Assembly (NCBI RefSeq): GCF_000403785.1
Contig: NZ_APHJ01000019.1
Location: 248,001 to 312,000 of the forward strand
Direction: 5' to 3'
DNA length: 64,000 nucleotides
Source: Gillisia sp. CAL575
GTDB taxonomy: Bacteria > Bacteroidota > Bacteroidia > Flavobacteriales > Flavobacteriaceae
Shown: piece by piece, positions 17,843-26,530 of the stretch
How the letters are laid out: every line of letters starts with the position of its first letter
How positions within the stretch are numbered: the stretch's first letter is position 1
Program-made: the position numbers and the translations under genes
The notes under the pieces: model-generated
Database searches by the model: none
What the model saw: only the letters and a program-made list of their open reading frames with translations
Told to the model about the DNA's origin: nothing

Positions 17843-19096
17843 ATGCTAATATATCTAAGGCTATTAACAGAAAGTTTTAATTTCGCTGTCAGTGCGTTAA
17901 GAAACAATAAATTACGCACCTTTCTTTCCTTGTTGGGGGTAACCATTGGTATATTTTCCATTATTGCGGTTCTTGCCGCAGTAGATTCCTTACAGCGAGA
18001 AATTAAGGGAAGTTTAAGCTCTCTGGATAACAGCACTATCATTGTAATGCGTTTTAATTTCGGGCCTTCAGAGATCCCTCGTTGGAAAAGAGAACAATTC
18101 CCAGATGTTTCTTATGATGAATATCAATACTTGGAAAAAAATCTACCGGATGTGGAAGCGATAGATTACGCTTTGAATGTTGGGAGAGAAACTATAAAAT
18201 TTGAAGAAAAAACTGTTTCTCAAGTAGAAATTGGAGCTGTTACCCATAATTATTATCAAATTGAAGCGCTACAACTTGCAGAAGGACGATTTTTTAATGA
18301 GGCAGAATCTGTAAGTGGAACTCATGTAATAATTTTGGGTCATGAGATTGCTCAAAATCTTTTTGGAGAAAGTGCTCCTTTAGGAAAGCAAATTAGAATG
18401 TACGGCCAAAGATTTACGGTAATTGGCGTGCTTAAGAAAGAAGGAGCAGGATTGTTTGGTGGTTCTAAGGATACATCAGCTTTCTTACCTGTAAATGTGA
18501 TTAGACGTATTTATGGAGATAATAACAAAGCTGCTTTTCCGCAAATAATTATAAAACCAGATGAAGGAGTAGATAATGCTGAATTTATCGCGGTATTAAC
18601 TCAGAAACTACGTAATTATAGGGCATTAAAGCCAGACGAAATCAGTAATTTCTTTGTGAATCAGTTGCAAGGTTTTGCCGACCTTATAGATAATATTACT
18701 GGGCAACTTAATTTAATGGGATTGGTTATTAGTGGGTTCTCCTTACTAGTTGGTGGCTTTGGGATAGCAAACATCATGTTTGTAAGTGTAAAAGAACGAA
18801 CCAATTTAATAGGAATTCAAAAATCCTTAGGAGCTAAGAATAAGTTTATTTTGTTTCAGTTCTTATTTGAAGCAGTAATCCTTGCGATAATTGGAGGTTT
18901 AATAGGGGTGTTCCTAGTATGGATAGTTTCGCTATTGGCCTCTCAATTCACTGGAGATTTTGAATTTATTTTATCCCCATGGAATATGTTTATAGGCACA
19001 ATGGTTTCAGCAGTTATTGGATTGATCTCAGGAATAATACCTGCAATCGCTGCTTCTAAATTGGATCCTGTTGAGGCTATTAGAACTGGAATGTAA
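17843..19096 (+). CDS. ABC transporter permease of the MacB/FtsX type
   Basis: 417 residues. One N-terminal helix (TFLSLLGVTIGIFSIIAVLAA) precedes a periplasmic MacB_PCD domain of about 220 residues, and three C-terminal helices form the FtsX domain, including GFGIANIMFVSVKERTNLIG and the terminal SKLDPVEAIRTGM. Such permeases work with a separate ATPase and usually an adaptor in lipoprotein, peptide or drug export, or in mechanotransmission. No ATPase gene is adjacent here, so the partner must be elsewhere. It is divergent from purH and convergent with the GAF gene. Confidence 0.9.
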   Translation: MLIYLRLLTESFNFAVSALRNNKLRTFLSLLGVTIGIFSIIAVLAAVDSLQREIKGSLSSLDNSTIIVMRFNFGPSEIPRWKREQFPDVSYDEYQYLEKNLPDVEAIDYALNVGRETIKFEEKTVSQVEIGAVTHNYYQIEALQLAEGRFFNEAESVSGTHVIILGHEIAQNLFGESAPLGKQIRMYGQRFTVIGVLKKEGAGLFGGSKDTSAFLPVNVIRRIYGDNNKAAFPQIIIKPDEGVDNAEFIAVLTQKLRNYRALKPDEISNFFVNQLQGFADLIDNITGQLNLMGLVISGFSLLVGGFGIANIMFVSVKERTNLIGIQKSLGAKNKFILFQFLFEAVILAIIGGLIGVFLVWIVSLLASQFTGDFEFILSPWNMFIGTMVSAVIGLISGIIPAIAASKLDPVEAIRTGM

Positions 19097-19152
19097 TATA
19101 TAACTCAAGGTCTAGAGTTTCGAGTTCAAAATTCAAAGCAATAATTTTCCTT

Positions 19153-19180
19153 AAACCTCAAACTTGAAACCTCAAACTTG
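19153..19180. repeat. two tandem copies of a 14-base unit between convergent genes
   Basis: AAACCTCAAACTTG occurs twice head to tail, followed by a partial third copy. It lies in the 98-base gap between the ABC permease and the GAF gene. An imperfect inverted counterpart (GAGTTTCGAGTTC, around 19115) lies upstream, so a folded RNA or terminator function is possible. Confidence 0.55.
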
Positions 19181-19194
19181 AAACTTTAAACACG

Positions 19195-19653
19195 TTATCC
19201 TAAGATCTTCGCGATTTCCTCGTTTACAAACTCTAAGAATAATTCATCCTCTTTAGAAAATGGATCTGCGGTATGAGAGTCTATATCTATTTGCCCAATG
19301 TTTTCTCCATTAACAAATAAAGGCACAACAATCTCTGCTTTCACGTAAATACTACAAGCAATATAATTGTCTTGAGCTTTAACATCTGGCACCACAAAAT
19401 TTTTGTTAGTAACAGCTACTTGTCCGCAAATTCCTTTTCCAAAAGGAATAATTAGGTGATCTGTAGGTTCTCCAGCAAAAGCTCTTAATTTAAGTTCGTT
19501 CTTATCTCCATTTTTAAAATAGAATCCTACCCAATCGTAATAAGAAATATTTTTCTCTAATAATTCGCAAATTTCTGTAAGTCTGTGATCTACAGATAGA
19601 TTTTTAGATTCTATAATAGAAAGAACCTCAGATTTTAATTTTTGAAAAGACAT
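19195..19653 (-). CDS. GAF-domain protein, free methionine-R-sulfoxide reductase-like
   Basis: 152 residues forming one GAF domain. GKGICGQVA (Cys76) and DNYIACSIYVKAEIVVPL (Cys100) match the two cysteines of fRMsr (E. coli YebR Cys94 and Cys118), with the same 24-residue spacing. The position equivalent to the third YebR cysteine (Cys84) is not a cysteine here. The enzyme would reduce free methionine-(R)-sulfoxide in the cytoplasm; a GAF protein without this activity is the alternative. It is divergently arranged with exosortase F, and a TAnnTTTG element precedes it. Confidence 0.85.
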   Translation of the reverse strand: MSFQKLKSEVLSIIESKNLSVDHRLTEICELLEKNISYYDWVGFYFKNGDKNELKLRAFAGEPTDHLIIPFGKGICGQVAVTNKNFVVPDVKAQDNYIACSIYVKAEIVVPLFVNGENIGQIDIDSHTADPFSKEDELFLEFVNEEIAKILG

Positions 19654-19669
19654 GCTGCTAATTTTTGTT

Positions 19670-19677
19670 CAAAAGTA
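19670..19677 (-). promoter_or_regulatory. candidate -7 element for the GAF gene
   Basis: TACTTTTG on the reverse strand, 17 bases upstream of the start; an exact TAnnTTTG match. No clear -33 element. Confidence 0.4.
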
Positions 19678-19714
19678 TTAAAAAGTATTAGTACAGTCCC
19701 CTATGTATTTTCTA

Positions 19715-19722
19715 TAAATTTG
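19715..19722 (+). promoter_or_regulatory. candidate -7 element for the exosortase gene
   Basis: TAAATTTG, an exact TAnnTTTG match, 19 bases before the TTG start of the exosortase. Together with 19670-19677 it makes a compact divergent promoter region. Confidence 0.4.
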
Positions 19723-19740
19723 TTAAAATCAAGTTTTTAA

Positions 19741-20298
19741 TTGCTTCAATTATTTAAAAAATATAGATCGGTTTTACAATTCATTCTCATTTTTATGGGA
19801 AGCTATTTTATATTTTCGATTTTATATAGTGGATATCTTTCCTTTTCTGAAAATTCTAAATACTATCCCGACTTTTTTACACATTTAGTAGCCTTACAAA
19901 GTGAATCTGTAATAGAATCTTTTGGATATTCTTCAAAAATAATGATCCATCCAGATGAGGCATCACTCAAATTATACGTTAATAAAATTTTTCTTGCAAG
20001 AATCGTAGAAGGATGTAATTCTATAAGCATCATTATATTATTCATATCCTTTATACTTTCTTTTTTCGCCAAGTTCAAAATAAGCTTACTTTTTATTTTA
20101 TCAGGTTCGGTGCTTATTTACATCGCAAATATTTTAAGAATTGTTATCTTGGCTATAGGTATTTATGAGTATCCACAATACACAACTTTTTTGCACACAA
20201 TTGTTTTTCCGCTTATAATTTACGGTACCGTATTTATTTTATGGGTTTTTTGGGTTCGATTATTTTCTAAAAATACAGTAGATGAAAAAGCGGTATAA
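19741..20298 (+). CDS. xrtF: exosortase family protein XrtF
   Basis: 185 residues with five or six membrane helices. The exosortase catalytic triad is visible: Cys92 in IVEGCNSISI, Arg133 in IANILRIVILA and His152 in FLHTIVFP. Exosortases are membrane cysteine proteases/transpeptidases that process C-terminal sorting signals, thought to couple secretion with attachment to surface polymer. The F subtype is flavobacterial and is recognised here by the exosortase F-associated gene that follows and overlaps it by 17 bases. The start is TTG at 19741, because a TAA stop immediately precedes it and the next methionine lies inside the first helix. No protein with an obvious sorting signal was seen next to it. 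Confidence 0.88.
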   Translation: MLQLFKKYRSVLQFILIFMGSYFIFSILYSGYLSFSENSKYYPDFFTHLVALQSESVIESFGYSSKIMIHPDEASLKLYVNKIFLARIVEGCNSISIIILFISFILSFFAKFKISLLFILSGSVLIYIANILRIVILAIGIYEYPQYTTFLHTIVFPLIIYGTVFILWVFWVRLFSKNTVDEKAV

Positions 20299-20728
20299 AA
20301 TTATTATGATCTCCTTCCTAGTTATCTTGCTAGCAATGGTACGCTTTTTTGAGAATCAATTATTTTATGATCCCTTGTTAGAATTTTATGAGGCAGATTA
20401 TTTACATAACTCCTTTCCATACTTCGAGACTGGTAAATTGTTTGCTAATGTTCTTTTAAGATATTTAATCAATACAATTATATCATTAGGGATTTTATAT
20501 GTAACTTTTTTTGATAAGAATATTTTAGAATTCTCTGTTTATCTATATTCTATCTTTTTTGTAATCTGTTTTACCGCGTTCGTTTTCTTGATTTTTGAAA
20601 TAGAAAGTGAAAACTTTTTAGCTCTTTTTTATGTCAGAAGATTTTTAATACATCCAATCCTTGTTTTGATTTTAATGCCAGCATTCTATTATTACAGGCG
20701 GAAAAATGTCCATGAAATTAAAAGTTAA
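20282..20728 (+). CDS. exosortase F-associated membrane protein
   Basis: 148 residues with four hydrophobic segments and basic ends; features include FFENQLFYDPLLEFY near the N-terminus and VRRFLIHPILVLILMPAF near the C-terminus. It matches the flavobacterial family that always accompanies exosortase F (TIGR04127-type). It begins within the last 17 bases of the exosortase gene, so translation is coupled. The molecular role is unknown; a partner or chaperone of the exosortase is the natural inference. Confidence 0.82.
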   Translation: MKKRYKIIMISFLVILLAMVRFFENQLFYDPLLEFYEADYLHNSFPYFETGKLFANVLLRYLINTIISLGILYVTFFDKNILEFSVYLYSIFFVICFTAFVFLIFEIESENFLALFYVRRFLIHPILVLILMPAFYYYRRKNVHEIKS

Positions 20729-20839
20729 TCCTGAAAACTTATAAGTTACCTCTTCAATTTTATTTTAGCTTTGCATGTAATGTTATATCCTATGCTTACT
20801 GATATAGAGTGAAGTATATTCTTTTTAACAATTATTGTT

Positions 20840-20847
20840 TATATTTG
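20840..20847 (+). promoter_or_regulatory. candidate -7 element very close to a start codon
   Basis: TATATTTG, an exact TAnnTTTG match, ends 6 bases before the ATG at 20854. The expected transcription start would fall at or next to the ATG, implying a leaderless or nearly leaderless message. Confidence 0.35.
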
Positions 20848-20853
20848 CTTATA

Positions 20854-21270
20854 ATGAAAAAAGGTGTTCAGAAATATTCTTCTTTGATTCTTGCGCTATT
20901 AGTGCTGGTTTCCACTTTTTCCTTTACTATAGAAAAACATTTTTGTGGAGATTTATTGGTAGATCAAGCTGTTTTTTCTAAAGTTAAAGATTGTGGGATG
21001 AGTTCCCATAATATGGATAGTATGATGAATTCTGGTATGCTCTCAGACTCTTGTTGTACCAATACACATGTTGCAATAGACGGTCAAGATGAATTAAAGA
21101 TTTCTTTTGATAATTTGAATCTGGATCAGCAGGTTTTTATTGCAGCCTTTTCAGTTTCCTTTATTGAACTTTTTGAAAATTCTCTAGAACAAGTAATTCC
21201 TTTTAAAGATTATTCTCCACCCATACTGGTCACAGATATCCATTTGATGGACCAGGTATTCCTTATCTGA
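20854..21270 (+). CDS. HYC_CC_PP family periplasmic protein
   Basis: 138 residues from the ATG at 20854. An upstream GTG would add 15 residues before the signal peptide and is not favoured. After the signal there is IEKHFCGDLL, then a Met/His/Ser cluster (GMSSHNMDSMMNSGM), a CC pair (SDSCCTNTH) and a YSPPILV motif: the pattern that names the family. Such proteins occur next to CusA-type metal efflux genes in Bacteroidota. Cys, His and Met residues suggest periplasmic copper binding, but biochemical function is not established. It opens the copper island, 126 bases upstream of cusA. Confidence 0.82.
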   Translation: MKKGVQKYSSLILALLVLVSTFSFTIEKHFCGDLLVDQAVFSKVKDCGMSSHNMDSMMNSGMLSDSCCTNTHVAIDGQDELKISFDNLNLDQQVFIAAFSVSFIELFENSLEQVIPFKDYSPPILVTDIHLMDQVFLI

Positions 21271-21396
21271 TTTTAAATAATTTTTATTGAACTAACTGCC
21301 AATAAGCAGTGGGTTTAAGCTATGTCGTAGTCTGATTTCTCATCATTCTTCTTCGACCAAAAACTTAGTTTTTTGAAATTTATTTAAATAGAATTC

Positions 21397-24300
21397 ATGT
21401 TTAACAAACTCATAAAATATTTCCTGTATAATCGACTGGTAACCATAATGTTACTTGTGTTTTTTGTCGGTTGGGGATTAGTAACTGCTCCCTTTGATTG
21501 GGATACAGGATTTTTACCTAAAGATTCTGTCCCGGTAGATGCGATTCCAGATATTGGTGAGAACCAGCAAATCGTTTTTACAGATTGGCCAGGCCGCTCC
21601 CCGCAAGATATCGAAGATCAGATCACGTATCCTATGACTACCACTTTGCTAGGTATTTCTGGAGTAAAGTCTATTAGAAGTACCTCCATGTTTGGTTTTT
21701 CTATAGTGTATGTGATTTTTGAAGAGGATGTAGAATTTTACTGGTCTAGAACCCGGGTTCTGGAAAAATTGAATTCCCTACCAGCGGACCTTTTACCGGA
21801 TGGTGTACAGCCAACATTGGGTCCAGATGCCACCGGGTTAGGACAAGTCTATTGGTATACATTGGAAGGTCGTGACCCACAAGGTAATGTTACTGGTGGA
21901 TGGGATCTAAATGAATTAAGATCCATTCAGGATTATTATGTGAAGTTAGGATTAAGTGGAACATCTGGTGTTTCTGAAGTCGCTTCGGTAGGTGGTTTTG
22001 TACAGGAATATCAAATAGATGTAAATCCTGATGCCTTAAAGGCCTATAACATAGGGATAGATCAGGTGATGATGGCTGTCAAAAATTCCAACAGGGATAT
22101 TGGCGCCAAAACCTTAGAGATAAACAAGGTGGAATATCTGGTTCGCGGACTTGGATATATCGAATCTGTAGAAGATATCGAGAATTCTGTTGTAATGGCT
22201 ACAGATAATAAGCCAGTTCTAATAAAAGATCTTGGGGTAGTACACTTAGGGCCCGCAGAACGTCGTGGGATACTCGATAAAGGAGGAGCCGAAGTAGTTG
22301 GGGGGGTGGTAGTAGCTAGATATGGCTCAAATCCGCTTCAGGTTATTAAGAACACCAAGGAGAAAATTAAGGAGATCTCTGCTGGCTTACCACAAAAGAC
22401 ACTGGCAGATGGAACTGTAAGTAAGCTTACAATTGTTCCATTTTATGATAGAACCCAATTAATTGGTGAAACTATCGGGACTTTAGAGAGTGCGCTTTCC
22501 CATGAAATTTTAATAAGTATAATCGTAATTATTGTACTTGTTCTTAACCTTAGAGCTTCTTTACTTATTTCAAGTTTATTGCCGGTGGCGGTACTTGTAA
22601 CCTTTATTGCAATGCGATATTTTGGTGTAGATGCCAATGTGGTTGCATTATCTGGAATCGCAATTGCTATAGGGGTCATGGTAGATGTCGGGATTGTATT
22701 TGTAGAAAATATTATCAGGCATCTGGAAATGAAAAAGAATGAAGGGGCGAAGGACGAAAAATTATTGAGTATAATATATAATGCTACTATGGAGGTTGCT
22801 CCAGCAGTAACAACAGCTTTGGCTACAACGATCGTAAGTTTTCTTCCAGTATTCTTTATGGAACATGCCGAGGGAAAATTATTTAGACCCTTAGCTTTTA
22901 CAAAGACTTTTGCCTTAGGGGCTGCCTTTTTAATCGGGATGTTAATTTTGCCGATGCTTTCTTATTTCGCGTTTAATATTCGAATCCAAAAAGAACGTGT
23001 AGCAAGGATTTGGAATATTGTGCTAATTGTAGCGGGATTATTTTTAGCCATCTACTTTAGTTTTTGGCTTCCATTAGCTCTTGTTTTAATTGGTGTAATA
23101 AAATTATTAGAGCACAAAAATCCGGAGTTCTTAGGGAAACATTCCTCTCTAATTACGATCATCGTTATTCTTGGTGTTACCTTATTCTTTCTTACAGAAG
23201 AATGGGTGCCTCTGGGTCACCAAAGCTCACTTTTTTCCAATTATATTTTTGTAATTGTACTCTTAGCGGTTACCCTTGTGATCCTCATGGGAATAGTTAA
23301 ATTTTATAAGCCTATTTTAAATTGGTGTTTGTTGCATAAAGGAACTTTTTTACTCCTTCCATTAATTACAATCTTCTTTGGAGTATTAATTTGGTTAGGC
23401 TTTCCTAAAATTTTCGCACCAGTAGGCGATGGGTTTAATAAAATAGGCTGGAATATAAGATCAACTTCTGGATGGAGCGGTATGGCGCATACATTTCCGG
23501 GAGTAGGAAAAGAATTCATGCCATCTTTGAACGAAGGAAGCTTTTTACTAATGCCTACTTCTATGCCTCACGCTGGAGTTGAGGCCTCCAAAAAAACCTT
23601 ACAACAACTGGATATAGCGATTACAGATATCCCGGAAGTTGAAGTTGTGGTTGGAAAATTAGGAAGGATAGAAAGCGCTTTAGACCCTGCCCCTATTTCC
23701 ATGTACGAGAACATCATAAATTACAAGTCTGAATATGCTTTGGATGGAGATGGAGATCCTATAGCTTTTAGAGTAGATGATGATCGAAGGTATATTCTAA
23801 AATCGGGAGATTCATTAACTAATGAACAAGCACTGGAGCAACGTGTATCGATTGAGGATTTAATAGAAGATGAGGATGGTGACTATTATAGAAACTGGAG
23901 ATCTCATATAAAAAGTCCGGATGATATTTGGAATGAGATCGTAAATCGAACTAATATTCCGGGAGTTACTTCTGCCCCTAAACTTCAGCCTATAGAAACC
24001 CGATTGGTGATGCTGCAAACTGGGATGCGTGCACCTATGGGAATTAAAGTTTATGGGCCAGACCTTCAAACAATTCAAGAATTCGGATTGGAGCTGGAAG
24101 ATCTTTTAAAGCAAGTTCCATCTGTTAAAGCCGAAGCAGTTTTTGCTGATAGAACAGTTGGTAAACCATATTTAGAAATAGATATAGACAGAATTGCAAT
24201 TGGGAGATATGGCTTAACTATAGAAGAGGTTCAGCAAACTTTGGAAACTGCGATTGGGGGGATGGAAATTACCACCACAGTAGAAGGTAGAGAGCGCTAT

Positions 24301-25242
24301 GATGTAAGAGTGCGTTATCCAAGAGAATTAAGGGACGATCCAGAGAGTATTAAAAAAATATTAGTGCCTACAAAATCCGGGGCTCAAATTCCGTTAGGGG
24401 AATTAGCCGATCTTACATACACCCGAGGACCTCAAATGATAAAGAGTGAAGACACCTTCTTGGTGGGATATGTTCTTTTTGATAAAAGAGATGGATATGC
24501 TGAGGTAAACGTGGTAGATGATGCTAACAAATTCATCAAGGAGAAAATAGATTCTGGAGCTTTGATAGTTCCATCGGGGATTAGTTATAAGTTTTCTGGG
24601 AATTATGAAAATCAGGTACGAGCGGTAAAACGTTTAGCTATTGTAATTCCAATAAGTTTGGTAATAATTTTCTTGTTATTGTATTTTCAATTCAAGACCA
24701 TAATTGCCTCTACAATCCACTTTTCAGGAGTATTTGTAGCCTTTGCAGGTGGGTTTATAATGATCTGGTTATATGGGCAAGGATGGTTTATGGACTTCTC
24801 GGTTTCAGGAATGAATATGAGAGACCTGTTCCAAATGCATGATATCAATTTGAGTGTTGCTGTATGGGTAGGTTTTATTGCCTTATTCGGTATTGCTACA
24901 GATGATGGAGTTCTTATGGGAACTTATATTCATCAGGTTTTTGAAAAAAGAAATCCTCAAACAGTAAAAGCGGTGAGAGCTGCGGTGATGGAAGCTGGAC
25001 TTAAGAGAGTTCGTCCTGCAATGATGACAACTGCGGTAACGATTATTGCATTATTTCCGGTATTAACTTCTACCGGTAAAGGTTCCGATATTATGGTGCC
25101 TATGGCAATTCCGATTGTTGGAGGTATGATCATTCAGATCATGACCATTTTTGTAGTGCCGGTATTACAAGCCTATTGGAGAGAATCAGTAGTAAAGAAG
25201 AATCCGCCTAAAGAATCATTACTTGAGGCTAAAGAATTATAG
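21397..25242 (+). CDS. cusA: CusA/CzcA-family heavy-metal efflux RND pump
   Basis: 1281 residues, an inner-membrane RND transporter that drives metal ions out through a tripartite complex. Family signs are DWPGRSPQDIEDQITYPM near the N-terminus, the proton-relay helix GIAIAIGVMVDVGIVFVENI, PSLNEGSFLLMPTSMPHAG and IATDDGVLMGTYIH in the C-terminal half. It is about 230 residues longer than E. coli CusA. The extra length includes additional hydrophobic stretches after the sixth helix (about 530-660) and an acidic insert near 775-845. The following genes are a TolC-like channel and a CusB-like adaptor, so the substrate is probably Cu(I)/Ag(I), but Zn/Co/Cd cannot be excluded by sequence alone. 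The TolC gene follows after 3 bases. Confidence 0.93.
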   Translation: MFNKLIKYFLYNRLVTIMLLVFFVGWGLVTAPFDWDTGFLPKDSVPVDAIPDIGENQQIVFTDWPGRSPQDIEDQITYPMTTTLLGISGVKSIRSTSMFGFSIVYVIFEEDVEFYWSRTRVLEKLNSLPADLLPDGVQPTLGPDATGLGQVYWYTLEGRDPQGNVTGGWDLNELRSIQDYYVKLGLSGTSGVSEVASVGGFVQEYQIDVNPDALKAYNIGIDQVMMAVKNSNRDIGAKTLEINKVEYLVRGLGYIESVEDIENSVVMATDNKPVLIKDLGVVHLGPAERRGILDKGGAEVVGGVVVARYGSNPLQVIKNTKEKIKEISAGLPQKTLADGTVSKLTIVPFYDRTQLIGETIGTLESALSHEILISIIVIIVLVLNLRASLLISSLLPVAVLVTFIAMRYFGVDANVVALSGIAIAIGVMVDVGIVFVENIIRHLEMKKNEGAKDEKLLSIIYNATMEVAPAVTTALATTIVSFLPVFFMEHAEGKLFRPLAFTKTFALGAAFLIGMLILPMLSYFAFNIRIQKERVARIWNIVLIVAGLFLAIYFSFWLPLALVLIGVIKLLEHKNPEFLGKHSSLITIIVILGVTLFFLTEEWVPLGHQSSLFSNYIFVIVLLAVTLVILMGIVKFYKPILNWCLLHKGTFLLLPLITIFFGVLIWLGFPKIFAPVGDGFNKIGWNIRSTSGWSGMAHTFPGVGKEFMPSLNEGSFLLMPTSMPHAGVEASKKTLQQLDIAITDIPEVEVVVGKLGRIESALDPAPISMYENIINYKSEYALDGDGDPIAFRVDDDRRYILKSGDSLTNEQALEQRVSIEDLIEDEDGDYYRNWRSHIKSPDDIWNEIVNRTNIPGVTSAPKLQPIETRLVMLQTGMRAPMGIKVYGPDLQTIQEFGLELEDLLKQVPSVKAEAVFADRTVGKPYLEIDIDRIAIGRYGLTIEEVQQTLETAIGGMEITTTVEGRERYDVRVRYPRELRDDPESIKKILVPTKSGAQIPLGELADLTYTRGPQMIKSEDTFLVGYVLFDKRDGYAEVNVVDDANKFIKEKIDSGALIVPSGISYKFSGNYENQVRAVKRLAIVIPISLVIIFLLLYFQFKTIIASTIHFSGVFVAFAGGFIMIWLYGQGWFMDFSVSGMNMRDLFQMHDINLSVAVWVGFIALFGIATDDGVLMGTYIHQVFEKRNPQTVKAVRAAVMEAGLKRVRPAMMTTAVTIIALFPVLTSTGKGSDIMVPMAIPIVGGMIIQIMTIFVVPVLQAYWRESVVKKNPPKESLLEAKEL

Positions 25243-25245
25243 AAC

Positions 25246-26508
25246 ATGAAAAATATAAAAATATATACCCTTTGTTTTTCTGTGCTCATGATATTGGGAA
25301 TTCAGAATATGAAAGCCCAGGAATCGCTGGAAGAATACTTGGAAATTGCGGTAAATAACAACCCGAAATTAAAATCGGAATATGCCCAGTTTGAAGCGGC
25401 GATGAGAAAATCGCCACAGGTTTCCAGCCTGCCAGATCCTACTCTAACAATGAGTGGGTTAGGGAGAATGGTAGAGACCAGAGTGGGGGCGCAAGAAGCT
25501 AGGTTTAATATCATGCAAATGTTCCCTTGGTTTGGAACTTTAAAAGCACGTGAAAATGCTGCAAATTTAATGGCAGAGGCTAAATTTCAATCTTATTTAA
25601 ATTCTCAAAACGAATTAATTTTTGAAGTTAAATCTGCCTATGCCGAGCTATATAATTTGTCTGAAGTGATCAAGATCAAAGAGGAAAATTTAGGCATTCT
25701 GGATTCTTATAGAGAATTAGCTTTAAGCAGATTCAAAAGTGGCGGGGGCGCCATGGTGAATGTTATAAAAGTAGATATAGACAGAGATGGATCTTCTACA
25801 GAGATTGAGCTACTAAAAGATCAAAAAAAACCCTTAGAAGTTAGATTTAATTTATTGCTCAACCGTGAAGCAACTTCAGCAGTTATAATAAAAGACACTT
25901 TGAATGTTTCAACCGTTTTGGAAGAGGGTAATTATGAAGAGCAACTTCAAAATCATCCTATGATAACGGGACTAAAAAAGCAGAAAGAATCATATATAGC
26001 ACAAGAGATTGTGGCTGAAAAGGAGGGCTTACCTAACATTGGCTTGGGAGTAGATTATTCTATTATTTCAAAGAGAACAGATTCTAACCCTGAAGGAAAT
26101 GGGATGGATGCCTTTATGCCAATGGTTTCAGTGAGCTTGCCAATTTTCAGAAAAAAATATAAAGCAGCTAAAGAAGAGGCTAAATTCATGGCTGTAAGTA
26201 TGGAGAATGAAATACAGGACGTTAAGAACGAACTGGTCTCTACTTTAGAAATGACCTTATATGAATTGAAAAAATCTAAACGTCTTATAGAGTTATATAA
26301 CAAGCAGCTACAAAGTTCTTCCCAAGCAAATAAACTTTATGTTTCCTCATTTAGCAATGCTACCGGGGATTTTGAAGAGGTGCTGCGAATTAATCAGGAT
26401 ATTTTAATGTTGCAAACTCAAAAGATAGAGGCTATAAAAGACGGATTTATTGCAAATGCAAAATTAAAATATTTGCTTTTTGAAACTCAAAATAAATATT
26501 ACAAATAA
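25246..26508 (+). CDS. TolC-family outer-membrane efflux channel (CusC-like)
   Basis: 420 residues with a signal peptide ending near MKAQE, then long alpha-helical, coiled-coil repeats typical of TolC-type outer-membrane factors (EYLEIAVNNNPKLKSEYAQF, FEVKSAYAELYNLSEV, TLYELKKSKRLIELYNKQL). It is shorter than CusC and lacks an obvious lipid-anchor cysteine. It sits 3 bases after cusA and 22 before the adaptor gene, completing a tripartite efflux set. It would carry metal across the outer membrane. Confidence 0.9.
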   Translation: MKNIKIYTLCFSVLMILGIQNMKAQESLEEYLEIAVNNNPKLKSEYAQFEAAMRKSPQVSSLPDPTLTMSGLGRMVETRVGAQEARFNIMQMFPWFGTLKARENAANLMAEAKFQSYLNSQNELIFEVKSAYAELYNLSEVIKIKEENLGILDSYRELALSRFKSGGGAMVNVIKVDIDRDGSSTEIELLKDQKKPLEVRFNLLLNREATSAVIIKDTLNVSTVLEEGNYEEQLQNHPMITGLKKQKESYIAQEIVAEKEGLPNIGLGVDYSIISKRTDSNPEGNGMDAFMPMVSVSLPIFRKKYKAAKEEAKFMAVSMENEIQDVKNELVSTLEMTLYELKKSKRLIELYNKQLQSSSQANKLYVSSFSNATGDFEEVLRINQDILMLQTQKIEAIKDGFIANAKLKYLLFETQNKYYK

Positions 26509-26530
26509 TAGCATCCATAAATATAAAATC

